From the NCBI RefSeq assembly GCF_047948215.1, contig NC_134458.1:145095036-145159035 (forward strand): DNA of 64,000 nt, given 5' to 3'. Made by a program: the position numbers and the translations under genes. Numbering within the stretch: the first letter of the stretch is position 1; each line of letters starts with the position of its first letter. The notes beneath the pieces were generated by a model, which was given only the letters and a program-made list of their open reading frames with translations, did not search any database and had not been told where the DNA came from. Source of the stretch: Lycorma delicatula. Lineage: Eukaryota > Arthropoda > Insecta > Hemiptera > Fulgoridae. Of this stretch, positions 33,943 through 45,800 are shown piece after piece.

Positions 33943-35784
33943 GATAGTGATGAAGAAAGTAAAAGGAACTATCGGCAATTAAGAAATGCTATAAACAGGA
34001 AGTGCAAACTGGCGAAAGAAGAGTGGATTAAAGAAAAGTGTTCAGAAGTGGAAAGAGAAATGAAAATTGGTAAAATAGACGGAACATACAGGAAAGTTAA
34101 GGAAAATTTTGGGGTACATAAATTAAAATCTAATAATGTGTTAAACAAAGATGGTACACCAATATATAATACGAAAGGTAAAGTCGATAGATGGGTGGAA
34201 TATATTGAAGAGTTATACGGAGGAAATGAATTAGAAAATGGTGTTATAGAGGAAGAAGAGGAAGTTGAGGAGGATGAAATGGGAGAAACAATACTGAGAT
34301 CTGAATTTAAGAGAGCATTAAAAGATTTAAATGGCAGAAAGGCTCCTGGAATAGACGGAATACCTGTAGAATTACTGCGCAGTGCAGGTGAGGAAGCGAT
34401 TGATAGATTATACAAACTGGTGTGTAATATTTATGAAAAAGGGGAATTTCCGTCAGGCTTCAAAAAAAGTGTTATAGTAATGATACCAAAGAAAGCAGGG
34501 GCAGATAAATGTGAAGAATACAGAACAATTAGTTTACTAGTCATGCATCAAAAATCTTAACTAGAATTCTATACAGAAGAATTGAGAGGAGAGTGGAAGG
34601 AAGAAGTGTTAGAAGACCAATTTGGTTTCAGGAAAAGTATAGGGACAAGGGAAGCAATTTTACGCCTCAGATTAATAGTAGAAGAAAGATTAAAGAAAAA
34701 CAAACCAACATACTTGGCGTTTATAGACCTAGAAAAGGCATTCGATAACGTAGACTGGAATAAAATGTTCAGAATTTAAAAAAAAATTAGGGTTCAAATA
34801 CAGAGATAGAAGAACAATTGCTAACATGTACAGGAACCAAACAGAAACAGTAATAATTGAAGAACATAAGAAAGAAGCCGTAATAAGAAAGGGAGTCCGA
34901 CAAGGATGTTCCCTATCTCCGTTACTTTTTAATCTTTACATGGAACTAGCAGTTAATGATGTTAAAGAACAATTTAGATTCGGAGTAACAGTACAAGGTG
35001 AAAAGATAAAGATGCTACGATTTGCTGATGATATAGTAATTCTAGCCGAGAGTAAAAAGGATTTAGAAGAAACAATGAACGGCATAGATGAAGTCCTACG
35101 CAAGAACTATCGCATTAAAATAAACAAGAACAAAACAAAAGTAATGAAATGTATTAGAAATAACAAAGATGGACCAATGAATATGAAAATAGGAGGAGAA
35201 AAGATTATGGAGGTAGAAGAATTTTGTTATTTGGGAAGTAGAATTACTAAAGATGGACAAAGCAGGAGCGATATAAAATGCCAATAGCACAAGCTAAACG
35301 AGCCTTCAGTAAGAAATATAATTTGTTTACATCAAAAATTAATTTAAATGTCAGGAAAAGATTTTTGAAAGTGTATGTTTGGAGTGTCGCTTTATATGGA
35401 AGTGAAACTTGGACAATCGGAGTATCTGAGAAGAAAAGATTAGAAGCTTTTGAAATGTGGTGCTATAGGAGAATGTTAAAAATCAGATGGGTGGATAAAG
35501 TGACAAATAAAGAGGTATTACGGCAAATAGATGAAGAAAGAAGCATTTGGAAAAATATAGTTAAAAGAAGAGACAGACTTATAGGCCACTTACTAAGGCA
35601 TCCTGGAATAGTCGCTTTAATATTGGAAGGACAGGTAGAAGGGAAAAATTGTGTAGGCAGGCCACGTTTGGAATATGTAAAACAAATTGTTAGGGATGTA
35701 GGATGTAGAGGGTATACTGAAATGAAACGACTAGCACTAGATAGGGAATCTTGGAGAGCTGCATCAAACCAGTCAAATGACTGA
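33943..35784 (+). pseudogene. LINE-A reverse transcriptase (ORF2), frameshifted
   Basis: Non-LTR reverse transcriptase that would copy its own RNA at a nicked chromosomal site. It is truncated at the 5' end, so the endonuclease is missing. Frame 1 (to 34557) has RKAPGIDGIPVELLR and VIVMIPKKAG. A shift near 34537 leads to ASKILTRILYRRIERR, another near 34600 to EDQFGFRKSIGTREAI and motif A, AFIDLEKAFDNVDW (34717-34758). A shift in the A run near 34776 leads to RQGCSLSPLLFNLYME (motif B) and RFADDIVILAES with the catalytic FADD at 35021-35032. A one-base deletion near 35282 precedes the post-RT tail: YGSETWTIG, RDRLIGHLLRHPG, GRPRLEYVKQI, and the end WRAASNQSND. All catalytic aspartates remain, but at least four frameshifts make it inactive. 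It resembles LINEs common in hemipterans; clade unresolved. Confidence 0.85.
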
Positions 35785-35797
35785 AGCCAAAAAACAA
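33943..35797 (+). mobile_element. LINE-A copy 1, 5'-truncated
   Basis: A 1.85-kb non-LTR retrotransposon insertion in the mariner relic, bounded by ACTGATGAAT on both sides. It holds most of ORF2 without the endonuclease. The 3' UTR is almost absent: the stop codon at 35782-35784 is followed by only about a dozen bases (AGCCAAAAAACAA). Confidence 0.85.
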
Positions 35798-35807
35798 ACT
35801 GATGAAT
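35798..35807. repeat. Target-site duplication of LINE-A copy 1, right
   Basis: ACTGATGAAT. Confidence 0.8.
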
Positions 35808-35881
35808 TACTTTACCGTAGAAGCTTACAATGAAGCTTGTGAGTGAGGAATCTGTCAATGAAAATTTTTTACTTATAAAAA

Positions 35882-35950
35882 ATGCCATTCTTGACCGGGA
35901 TTCAAGCCCAGGACCTCCGGAAGAAAGGCCGAAAAAACACCAATACGGAG
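35882..35950 (-). mobile_element. tRNA-derived SINE head
   Basis: The minus strand reads a B box GGGCTTGAATCCCGGTCAAG preceded by CGGCCTTTCTTCCGGAGGTC, as in the 19401 copy. The A-box side is degraded. Confidence 0.55.
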
Positions 35951-36820
35951 ACAGCTTATAATTATACGAGTAATATCATCTCACATGTTATATATTATAA
36001 ATTTTTCTGTCAAATAGAGGGACTTACATACTCAACTTGAGTAAAAGTTTTTTCACGTACAATATTAAAACAAATACTATTTTATCATTCAATTAATAAA
36101 CCAGTTAATTACTCGTAAAACAAAAGTTATATGTAAATATAGACAAAATAATTAAAATAACAGAATAATTAGAATAAAAATTTATATAACTGATTATATT
36201 AATTTCATAAACCTGAAATTTAGTTTTAATTAAATTAATAACTTAATTATATATAATATAAATACTTCTTTCATAATACTAATATAATTATTTAAATAAC
36301 TACTATATATTATTATTACAATTAATAGTTACTTTCCCGGTGAATACAGCTAAAGTACCTATATTAAACAGGAAGTATGGTGATCATGCCAATAATGTGG
36401 TATCAGAATTTTTGCATATCTTTACATTTTAGGGATCAACTGTCCATTAAAATACAATATATGTATGTGTGTATATTACGTACCTATGTCACACTGATTT
36501 GGTCTTATATCTCAATGGTCCAACCGATTTTCTTCAAATTTAACTCAAATATTTCTATATATGAGGCATTGATCGTACTAATTGTATTTCAAAATTCGTT
36601 AAGGGGATTAAGGGATATTGTGGGAAAAAAAAATTCTATTTTCTTTTGAGACATTTTAGAGAAAACTTTATAAAGCACATTTATTACCGACAATGCATAT
36701 ATAAATATTCCAAAGAAATCTTCTTAAAAAAAATTAACCATCCTTTAAAATTGAAATATATATTTTTTTTTTATTCTTTTCCTCTATTTCCCTTCGGTTT
36801 AGATATTTTTCAAATATATT
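35951..36820. other. AT-rich repeat-like DNA hosting LINE-A copy 2
   Basis: CCAACCGATTTTCTTCAAAT near 36520 is the ACCGATTTT-type phrase also seen in the repeats at 42420, 50890, 55255 and 61985. TTTAGAGAAAACTTTATAAA near 36650 recurs in altered form at 37532, on the other side of the LINE. No gene. Confidence 0.5.
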
Positions 36821-36825
36821 TTGGT

Positions 36826-36837
36826 ATTTAATACATC
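36826..36837. repeat. Target-site duplication of LINE-A copy 2, left
   Basis: ATTTAATACATC, identical to 37394-37405. Confidence 0.9.
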
Positions 36838-37393
36838 TACTAAAGATGGACGAAGCAGGAGCGATATAAAATGCCGAATAGCACAAGCTAAACGAGCCTT
36901 CAGTAAGAAATATAATTTGTTTACATCAAAAATTAATTTAAATGTCAGGAAAAGATTTTTGAAAGTGTATGTTTGGAGTGTCGCTTTATATGGAAGTGAA
37001 ACTTGGACAATCGGAGTATCTGAGAAGAAAAGATTAGAAGCTTTTGAAATGTGGTGCTATAGGAGAATGTTAAAAATCAGATGGGTGGATAAAGTGACAA
37101 ATGAAGAGGTATTGCGGCAAATAGATGAAGAAAGAAGCATTTGGAAAAATATAGTTAAAAGAAGAGACAGACTTATAGGCCACATACTAAGGCATCCTGG
37201 AATAGTCGCTTTAATATTGGAAGGACAGGTAGAAGGGAAAAATTGTGTAGGCAGGCCACGTTTGGAGTATGTAAAACAAATTGTTGGGGATGTAGGATGT
37301 AGAGGGTATACTGAAATGAAACGACTAGCACTAGATAGGGAATCTTGGAGAGCTGCATCAAACCAGTCAAATGACTGAAGACAAAAAAAAAAA
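36838..37393 (+). mobile_element. LINE-A copy 2, strongly 5'-truncated
   Basis: A 556-bp insertion starting TACTAAAGATGG, equivalent to 35245 in copy 1. It ends in a run of A after GACTGAAGAC and is bracketed by ATTTAATACATC. By eye it differs from copy 1 at only about ten positions, so both derive from very similar source elements. Confidence 0.9.
36839..37378 (+). pseudogene. LINE-A ORF2 C-terminal tail, open frame
   Basis: About 180 codons of the post-reverse-transcriptase tail of LINE-A ORF2, open to its natural TGA. Reading order: TKDGRSRSDIKCRIAQAKRA, KKYNLFTSKINLNVRKRFLK, VALYGSETWTIGVS, DRLIGHILRHPG, GRPRLEYVKQIVGDVGC and WRAASNQSND. The upstream ATG at 36821 lies in the target flank and is fortuitous. 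There is no reverse-transcriptase or endonuclease domain, so the fragment is dead on arrival. It keeps the base that copy 1 lost near 35282 (AAATGCCGAATAGC here, AAATGCCAATAGC there). Few substitutions against copy 1 suggest a young insertion. Confidence 0.85.
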
Positions 37394-37405
37394 ATTTAAT
37401 ACATC
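37394..37405. repeat. Target-site duplication of LINE-A copy 2, right
   Basis: ATTTAATACATC. The first A could equally belong to the poly(A) tail. Confidence 0.85.
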
Positions 37406-38425
37406 ATATATTGAGCTATCAAGAAATCTCTTCAATATTTTAAAATTAACAAACACCGGTCCTAAAATGTAGAAATGTTTTTGAAAATTCTGTTTTTCCT
37501 ATTTTAGCTTTTATTGAAGGGGTGTTAGATTTAGAGAAAACATACTTAAGCACATTTATTGAGCTTAACCTATACACGAATATTTATAGAAGTATGTTTC
37601 TTTAAATTTATTCCCCGATCCAGAAAATAATATTCTGTTTTGTTTTGGCTCTAACTCTATTAATTATTGTTATTATTATTAAAAACATGTTTTTTTATAT
37701 TTTTCATCATCATTTAAAGTGCTATTAAAATTAAAGTAGCTTTGGTACCTACATTATATTCCGGACCCTAAATGAGAAGAAAAATGTTTGAAAAATATTT
37801 TGAAAGTTTATTCGAGATATGAGGCAAAAGCCGTTTATAAATAATGTTGCATTCCTTCGATCGATTTAAAACTTTGATATTTAGATAACTCTACAAATTA
37901 TAGCTGCTGCAATGAATTTTGAAGCTTGGACTACGACGGCTAGTAAGGTGACTGTTATCCAAATTGAAAATATTCAGTTTAGTTTTCACGCGCAGAAGTA
38001 AATTGTTTTCTTGTAAACACAACTTATTATTTTATGTTACTGGATGGTATTATGGATTACTTTTAAATATTTTCTAATTTTGCTTTTTATAATTATTTTG
38101 CCATAAAAAAAAATGTTATGGTATATCTTTAAATGTTATAAAAATGTTGGCCTATTTTCAACAAGTATTATAATTACGTCAGCAGATAAACACTAAATGA
38201 TCATTAACTAACATTATAATTGTCTGACAGAATTACCTATAACTCTACGTTAGTGGATGTTTGAGTATTATCCAATTAACTAGTTGTCATATATTTGTTG
38301 AGTATATATAGTTGTATATCCTGTAAGAGTTTTAGCATTTGTGCAAATTCCATAATCTTTTTATTTGAGTTTTGATTGAGAAAAATCACATTTATATTCG
38401 GTTTTGTATTTTGTGTTTTATAATT
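37406..38425. other. AT-rich DNA between LINE-A copy 2 and DDE pseudogene
   Basis: Contains the second form of TTTAGAGAAAAC...GCACATTTATT (37532-37560). No coding region recognised. Terminal inverted repeats of the following transposase were sought here and not found. Confidence 0.5.
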
Positions 38426-39709
38426 ATGAGTGAACATATGTCTACCGTAAAAATATGAAGAAAAAACAGCAGTTGCATGTGGGGTGTCTCGATCCCAAGT
38501 CCAAAGATTGAGAAAAGATAATAAGCGGTTGCTAGAAAAATTAGCGAAACTTCTTTCTACTCTAATATGGGACTAAATGAATTTGACAAGTGTTTGGTGA
38601 TACACAAACAAATAAACAAATTAAACAAGTAAACAAATTTCACGAAATTCATAAACAACTATCAACGTTGAAAAATATAATGAATGTTAGCGCTTAATGA
38701 TACCATTGGTAATTCAGGAAAAGAAACGAATCTGAGAAAAATAATAAAAGGATTGGGCTGTAGGTGGCAAAAAACCGAAAATAACAGGAAGGTTCTCACT
38801 GAGCGATTTGACATAAGGTTTAAGCGTATTCTATATCTGACTACAGTAAAAAAATTTAGAACTGAATAAAGGCCGATAGTGTACCCCGACGAGTCATATA
38901 TATATTATCTTCTCACACTACATATAAATCGTTGTGTAACGATTAAGGTGATGGGCTGAAAGTTCCTGTTTCAAAAGGCAGACTTCTTATAGTACACGCC
39001 GGAGGAGAAATGGGTTTTATACCGAACCCCTTACTATCTTGATAATCAAGTGTAAAAAGTGGCGATTACAGAAGTCAAATGAAAGCGGAAAATTACTTAG
39101 AATGGGCAGAAGAGATGTTAATTCCAAACCGTTAATTCTACGGTAATCTCTGACAACGCAACCTATGCGTTGTCAGAAATTACAACACTTCATGAAAAAA
39201 ATATATCATAAAGAGGTTGCAGTAGCATTCTGTTCTTCATTCTTCCTCGATGATGAAACCACAGTTATACGAATTGATAAAAGCAAAGAAGAAAAAGTTT
39301 ACTTTCTATGTTTGATGAAGTTTTACAAAAAAAAAGGACATGTCGTTCCCGACTACCTCCATACTACCCGGATTTAAATCCTATCGAGATAGTTTGGTCA
39401 GAAATTAAAGGATACGTAGCAAGTCTTAACGTAACTTTTGATATCAAAGATGTTCAAAAGCTGTGAGAAAATAAAGTGGCCGATATGAACGAAAAAAATT
39501 GGAAGATTTATTGTAATTAAGTTAAGGAAACAGAAGCTGAATACATGTAACAAGAACACATTATTATAATCCTGTGGAGTAATTTATTATCGTACTTCTT
39601 TACGTGAAGTAGTGAAAATGACAGTGATGATTACGATGAAGATTCTGATGACAGTAACCTCGGAAATTTTAATATTTCTTGTGAAGTGGGTGACGTTCAC
39701 TCTCTTTAA
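38426..39709 (+). pseudogene. DDE_3-like transposase pseudogene
   Basis: Relic of a DDE-superfamily transposase of the kind amplified in many insects, related to Tc1/IS630. The N-terminus from 38426 (MSEHMSTVK..., then TAVACGVSRSQVQRLRKDNK) looks like a helix-turn-helix. The frame 38684-38866 reads LRKIIKGLGCRWQKTENNRK. Next comes a damaged DE(S/T)Y block near 38890, then VHAGGEMGFIPNPLLS near 38994, then VISDNATY at about 39142-39165 (second catalytic Asp). LPPYYPDLNPIEIVWSEIKG near 39356 holds the last acidic residue, followed by YVASLNVTFDIKDVQKL. The tail is acidic, SENDSDDYDEDSDDSN, ending at TAA 39707-39709. At least six shifts or stops make it inactive. An 18-bp hairpin sits just after the second Asp and replaces the expected sequence there. 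Confidence 0.8.
39143..39183. repeat. 18-bp stem hairpin inside DDE pseudogene
   Basis: GTAATCTCTGACAACGCA (39143-39160), a 5-base loop, and 39166-39183 as its reverse complement with a single mismatch. Confidence 0.9.
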
Positions 39710-42225
39710 TTAAAATAATTTTATTTTTTCTAAAATCTAAAAATAATTAGTTTCTGCTGAAATTTCCGATTCCATTATTTAATTTATTTATTTAAGATTT
39801 ATGTACATATCGTTTTGTTGGATTTTGCTGGGTTTTTTTTCACATTAAAACCTCAGTTACCAAAGACCAGTACACTAAGTCCAAAATTAAAAATAGGGAA
39901 GATACCTTTACTCCTGTCAATGCCTCATATGTAAAAAATATTTTGAAAATTCTGATTTTATTGTAACTGTACTTTTAATACTGCATGACTTTTAAAACAA
40001 AACCGTCCCTGGATCAAGGAATCAAACTGAACCCAAATTTTTTATTAATTTATTGTAGTTTTTTTATTAATAATTGATTTTTTTGCAATTATGGTCTAAA
40101 TATTGTAGAACTAAATCATTAATATTTAAAACCCTATTGATTTAAAATAAATATCTATTAGTGAAAAACCGAAATTATACAGTTTTTTTTAATTATTTAT
40201 AAAAAATGGATATTTAATGTTCAATTAAACAAATTAATAATTTAATATAAATTATTAATAAATAAAAAATATTTATTCAAGTTTAAATTAATTATAACAA
40301 CTCGTATACACAGTAAAATAGAGGAAATAAAAAAGGGAACTGTCATGATTTTGTCAAATGGAACTAATTTATCATTATAGTGTCAGATTTTAATTGAATA
40401 GCAATTTTTTTATTCGCTCCTGTAACATGAAGAAGAGTATTTCATTGAACAATTAATTAATTGTTCAACAAAGTTTGAATTATAGGAATAACTGTGTGTA
40501 GATGTAGAACTTAAATAGTTAATTAAATTAACCGCTCAATTATGAATTTAACTACTTTCTTAATGAGATATACTTTTTCAACTGAATAATTTATCACTTT
40601 TCTTGTTTAATAATATAATTTTATTTTTTGTTGCCCATTTTATCAGATTTTTTTAGAATAAAATTTTACGTGTTTTTTTTTTGTACCTGATATCAACCTT
40701 ATTACAGGAGATTGTTTAAATACACAATGACCAAAAATTTATTTTACTAGAATGATATTATTTAACATCGAATATTCAAATTGAAATAATAAAAACTACT
40801 ATCGTAAAATGATTGATTATATAATTTTTTCTTTTAAATTAATTATATAAAATTATCCGTTCAGTCATACTAGGTTAACAGTGAAAAAAAACTATTTAAC
40901 TGTCTGGTGAATATTTTTTTTTTTTAAATTGAAATTATGCTAATATGGCGTATTCACAATACATTATAACAGCATATTGATCAGAGTAATACGTGTGTTA
41001 AAAAAAAAAAAAAAACGGAACAGATTTTGCTGCTGTTGCACTGCGACAATGTAAGTCAATCAGTGTAAACCAATCTTAACTAACCAATTCATTTTCAATT
41101 CCATTATTTCAAACTTAAAGACTTTTGTTTTCTTACACATAATATATTTAAATTTAAAAATAATCTATTTTATGGATTTGAACTCGGATCATACAGCATG
41201 ATAGATCAACCTTAATAACAGTTTATCAAAGATGGCGTCCCCTTGTCACCGAAGAGGTAATTTTCATAGATTTTAGAAAAATAAATGTACATTGAAAAAA
41301 TATTAAATTATTTAAATGAGGTAAGTTATTTTTAAACAACAATAGTACAAATTTTAGATGATGCAGATGCATTTTTTTTTTTAAATATGTAAAAGAAAAA
41401 CTGCAAGAATAGTTTAAATGACGAAATAGTTCAATATAATAAAGTAGATCATAGAAGTATACGATATACAATAATTAACCAAATTGTTAATAATATGCAT
41501 AAATGTAAAACATAGTAGTAATCATAAAATTACAAATTGACATCTTGAAAATCCGAAATTTTAAAAAACTATGAGATAGATTATTAAACACATTTGTTTA
41601 ACGTTTATTTTAGTATTATCAGAACTTTTATATTAAAATAAATACAAAGTAAAACACACCGAGCCGTTTAAAACAAAAAAGAAAATAACGAAAAAGGCGA
41701 TAAATCTGCTTTCAAATAAAATTAATAAAAGATATCTTGAGAAAAGACATAAAGTAACTAAAACCAGATGTTAGCTAAGGTTGGAAGAATTCAAGAATAT
41801 TTATTTTACCACAAATCTTTCAATTAATTTTCTTAATGTTTTATCCAATACTAAAAAATTCTGATTTCTATCTATGATTTACGATACATTTGATAAATCA
41901 TACATACAAAATTCAATCGATTTGAAAACTTTTTTTTTAATTTGAATTAAGTTAAAGAGAATAAATTTATCAAAATAAAAAAGATTTTTTTTTTTAAGTG
42001 TTACGTATGACAAAAAATCAAACTTGCCTTTACTCAGTAGGGGAAATAAAAATTATTTCTTTAGAAATGCTAGGGAAAAATTAATTCTGCTTGTTTTAAG
42101 AAACAATTACTTTAAATATTTTGTTCCTTTTTTAACCGGTGGGCAACTGACTTCATTTATATTAAATTTTTGTATTTAAATACACTTCTAACATCATATC
42201 CTGTTGAATTCGTTTATATTATATT
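39710..42225. other. Very AT-rich DNA, no gene recognised
   Basis: A perfect 24-base palindrome lies at 40445-40468 (half-site TTGAACAATTAA). A degraded tRNA-like B box, TTTGAACTCGGATC, lies at 41175-41190 on the minus strand. The open frame 41226-41471 on minus is low-complexity. Confidence 0.5.
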
Positions 42226-42267
42226 ACTTTCCCGTTTAGACTGCGATATAGCTCTAAAAGGGAAATT
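42226..42267. repeat. Terminal hairpin module, ACTTTCC...GGAAAT type
   Basis: ACTTTCCC then ATATAGCTCTA then AGGGAAAT. Equivalent hairpins lie at 47170-47225, 51064-51108, 55888-55945 and 62151-62197. Confidence 0.65.
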
Positions 42268-42836
42268 ATTGTAATCGGTCCAATTTGGGCATATGCGGTT
42301 TTCACCGGATCTTGACCTTTTCACATCTAAGGAACCCAAAAAATCGGATGTTATGTTCGTATGTACGTGTGTATATTCGGTGTTGGTCTCTAAATCACCT
42401 TATATCTCTACAAATACTGGACCGATTTTGACCAAACTTGATCAGATACGTCTATATATGGAGTACCATTAAATTTTCAACTTAAAAGGGGTAATGTAGA
42501 GCAAGGGCACACTCAGTACCTCGAAATGTTTTGCAAAATCGCACCCCACCACAAAAAATTGCTTTAAACTACTGCTACGTTACGAAGACACAGGTGAGGG
42601 GTTGAATTAAATAAATTAAGAATATTTAAAGTGTAAAAAAGTAATTCGGTCTGGCTGGATCTCGAAAACGATCGCCCGGTCGACTCGATACCTGGTGTAT
42701 TAAACCTCGCGGCTACATCAGTCTGCCGACAGTACAAGCGAAATTTATTCTATGTATTCTGTGAAATTACATTAGTTTAATTAGTGCCAACCGTCGCCGC
42801 CAGTACCGCCACACCTGCGCGAATTAAATACGGTAT
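42226..42836 (-). mobile_element. tRNA-headed repeat T, copy 1
   Basis: The reverse complement starts ATACCGTATTTAATTC, passes a GC-rich GGTACTGGCGGCGACGG block, a tRNA-like segment with a degraded B box (near 42660-42730) and an ACCGATTTT..AAATTTGATC-type phrase, and ends in the hairpin AATTTCCC...GGGAAAGT (42226-42267). It matches 50392-51108 on the other strand over nearly its full length, allowing for indels. No ORF is conserved between the copies. Confidence 0.75.
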
Positions 42837-45800
42837 GCACGCGCACTTTAGTTAGAATCATTGAATTAATTTAAAAAAATATATATTATATTTAAAAAAA
42901 GAAATAAGTATTTTAAATTAAGTTGTGTTTGTATTTGTGTGTAAGCCATCCATCAGAAACAACTGTGTTCTCAGATTTTTTTATGCATCGATTAAGGTCA
43001 TTTATATCTTATTCATTAACTTTATTCAATCGGGGCTAAAATACGGTTTTTATTATTCTATTTAAAGTTATGTATGAGCACTGCCAGGTAACTACCTCTC
43101 TTCCACCAAAAAATAAATAATAAATAAATTAAGTTAAATTTAAAACAAACAGTAAATCTTTGCAATATATCAGGGAAGTAACATTAAATAATGTAATTCA
43201 TTTTTTCGAGTACGTTAATTTAAAAAAAATAAAAACTTATTTTATAGAAGATATTTAAGCTTTTATAAGGATATTTAGCTTTTATAAGGCTATTAATAAA
43301 GCTCAACATGTATTTTAAAGCAGGTGTTCAATCATGTTTTTAACTATGTTCACATACATAGAAAAAAAACTAATTTAAAAAAATTTCTTTCACAATAATT
43401 AATGAAAGCTATATTTTTGTTAATGATCTTAAAAAAATTAGTGCTAAATTTAAGATCTACGACTTTATTTAAATATTAAAATAATTTTAACTAATTGGAC
43501 AACTTTATTTAGAACACATACCTGTCTTGTCAACCCTTCTGTAACACTTCCTTCAACAGATTGGAATTCTGTTTAGGCTATAACAGGTTAGTTGTTATAT
43601 GATATGACTAAGGTAAATTTGATATGGGATGTACAATAGAGGCTTTGAAGTTTGTAGAAATTACGTCCACAGTAATCCAAGGTATGCATTATGTAGCCGT
43701 ATATGTACTTTAAACAAAAATATTACAAATATTTATTTAATAAGACGTTTTAATTATATGTGAATAAATTACAGATAAAAAGTATAACACTAATGGTAAA
43801 TAAAACAAAATTAAAATAATAATTTAAAACGATTATATATTACATTGAATAAATTAAAATAAATATAATCAAATTTTTTAAACTTATTTTTAATATTTAA
43901 CTAAAGTGAATAAGTGTAAAAATACATTGAAAGAAAAGACATTTAAAAAAAAAAACGAAAAAGACGAGTTATCTGTATATCAGTGAATAAAAAGTAACGT
44001 ACAAAAATTACTACAAAAAAGATGATATATTTCCATATCAATAAATAAAAAGTAACATACAGAAATTACATCAAGGGATTACTATCAAAACATCTAAGGA
44101 TACCAAACGATTCATAATGATTCGTTTTTTTTATTAGTTAATAATGTAAAATCTTTATTAAAATTTCAATGAGTTAATTTTTACATAAATTATTAAACTT
44201 TTACGTATATTTAAGCGCTTTCAAGCACACCACAACATTATGTGTAGATTACACATAAAGCTATGAACCTAAACGAAATATAAGAGCAAATACTGTTTCA
44301 TGCCGGGCACAATCACAATTTTTAGCAATTTAAAGCTGAATTCATTCGTTTTTGTTAAAATTTTATTTCAGTCATCTTTATGCAAAACAGTAAAATATTG
44401 CTGTTAATACTATTAATATTGCTGTTGATGCTATTAAAAATATAGCATCTACACGCAATTTTTAAAGAAAATATATTTATTTATTTGAATTTTAAAACAA
44501 TTGTTATGATTAGCATATTCAAATACGTTTGTCGGAGAAATTTTATATTGATGTAATATCCAATTCCTATTACAATAAACAAACTATTAAAAACAATATA
44601 AAACAAAAATAAATTTATAAAAATCCGTCTAAAACAATAGTTACACAAAGTAAAATATACAATCACGTGGACAAAAATACCACGCCAACATGAATCAATG
44701 ACAACAAATGTGTAGCGGATTTATAATTGCATTCGTGAAATTGTTTATCCCTTAAAAAAAATATGTTCATTGTACCAACTTTTATGAATCTGCTTTGAAC
44801 AACCCCTGCTGAAAGCTATATATATTTCTTTTTTACTGCAATGCTTTATTTACAATCGGTTCCGCATATATTGAAACCTTCAGTAGATTAAATAACAAAT
44901 AAATGAAAGAGGATTATCCTGTGATACTTTTCGAGGAATACAAATAACTATTCGTCAGCATTACATACCTGGAAAAATACATAATTATAGATATAACTAA
45001 ACATTAATATATAACATGCCCAAGAAATAACAAAATAATTAAAACATTAAACAAATGAGATAATAAATTAATTAAACACGATTAATAGTCTTCAAGTTGA
45101 ATAAACGATGGAAGAATTCTCACTTTTTTTATTACGAAATAATCTTCAGACCTAATAAAAAATATAGATAACTTAAAAATATTTAATAGAAATTAGTTAA
45201 TGAAGTATAGTCATCATCATTAATTAGCATCACCCAAATCCAAGACATGGAGCCTTTTCACACGTCTAACACCCTTGCTGTTAGCTAATAAATATTTATT
45301 GAAAATATTATATTGTCTGAAAAATAAAATAAAAATTTAATTTAATAATTAAGAAATAAATTGTTATTTTAAATTTAACAGTATATTTAAATGTCATTTG
45401 TTAAAATTCTTAACATTTAATTCTAAAATTTTCTCAAAACAGTTAAGATTGTTAGCTTTATTCAAGAATCACATTTTAGAATAAATAATAGTTGATTATT
45501 TGAATCAGTTTGATAGATAATTTTCAGTTGATTATTTTAATTATCTGAAAATCCCAGTTATTATCATACATTTCAAACACCTCTATATTTTTTTTTGAAA
45601 TGTATACTTATAGTACATCGATTTAAATGCTGAAAATTCCTCCTTAATTTCTTATACAGTATATTTGAAACTTTCAAATGAATAACTTTTTTAAGTTTCT
45701 AAAAATTAATATTTGTTTTCGTAAGAAAAATGTATATTCAAAGATATGGATACCTTAAAAAACAAACAAATAATTTTAAAATTTCACATTTATGGTATTT

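Noticed and set aside
33969..34415. 148-codon minus-strand frame, Ser/Phe-rich
   Set aside because: Antisense shadow of LINE-A ORF2. The same applies to 35096-35290, 35463-35888 and 37173-37370.
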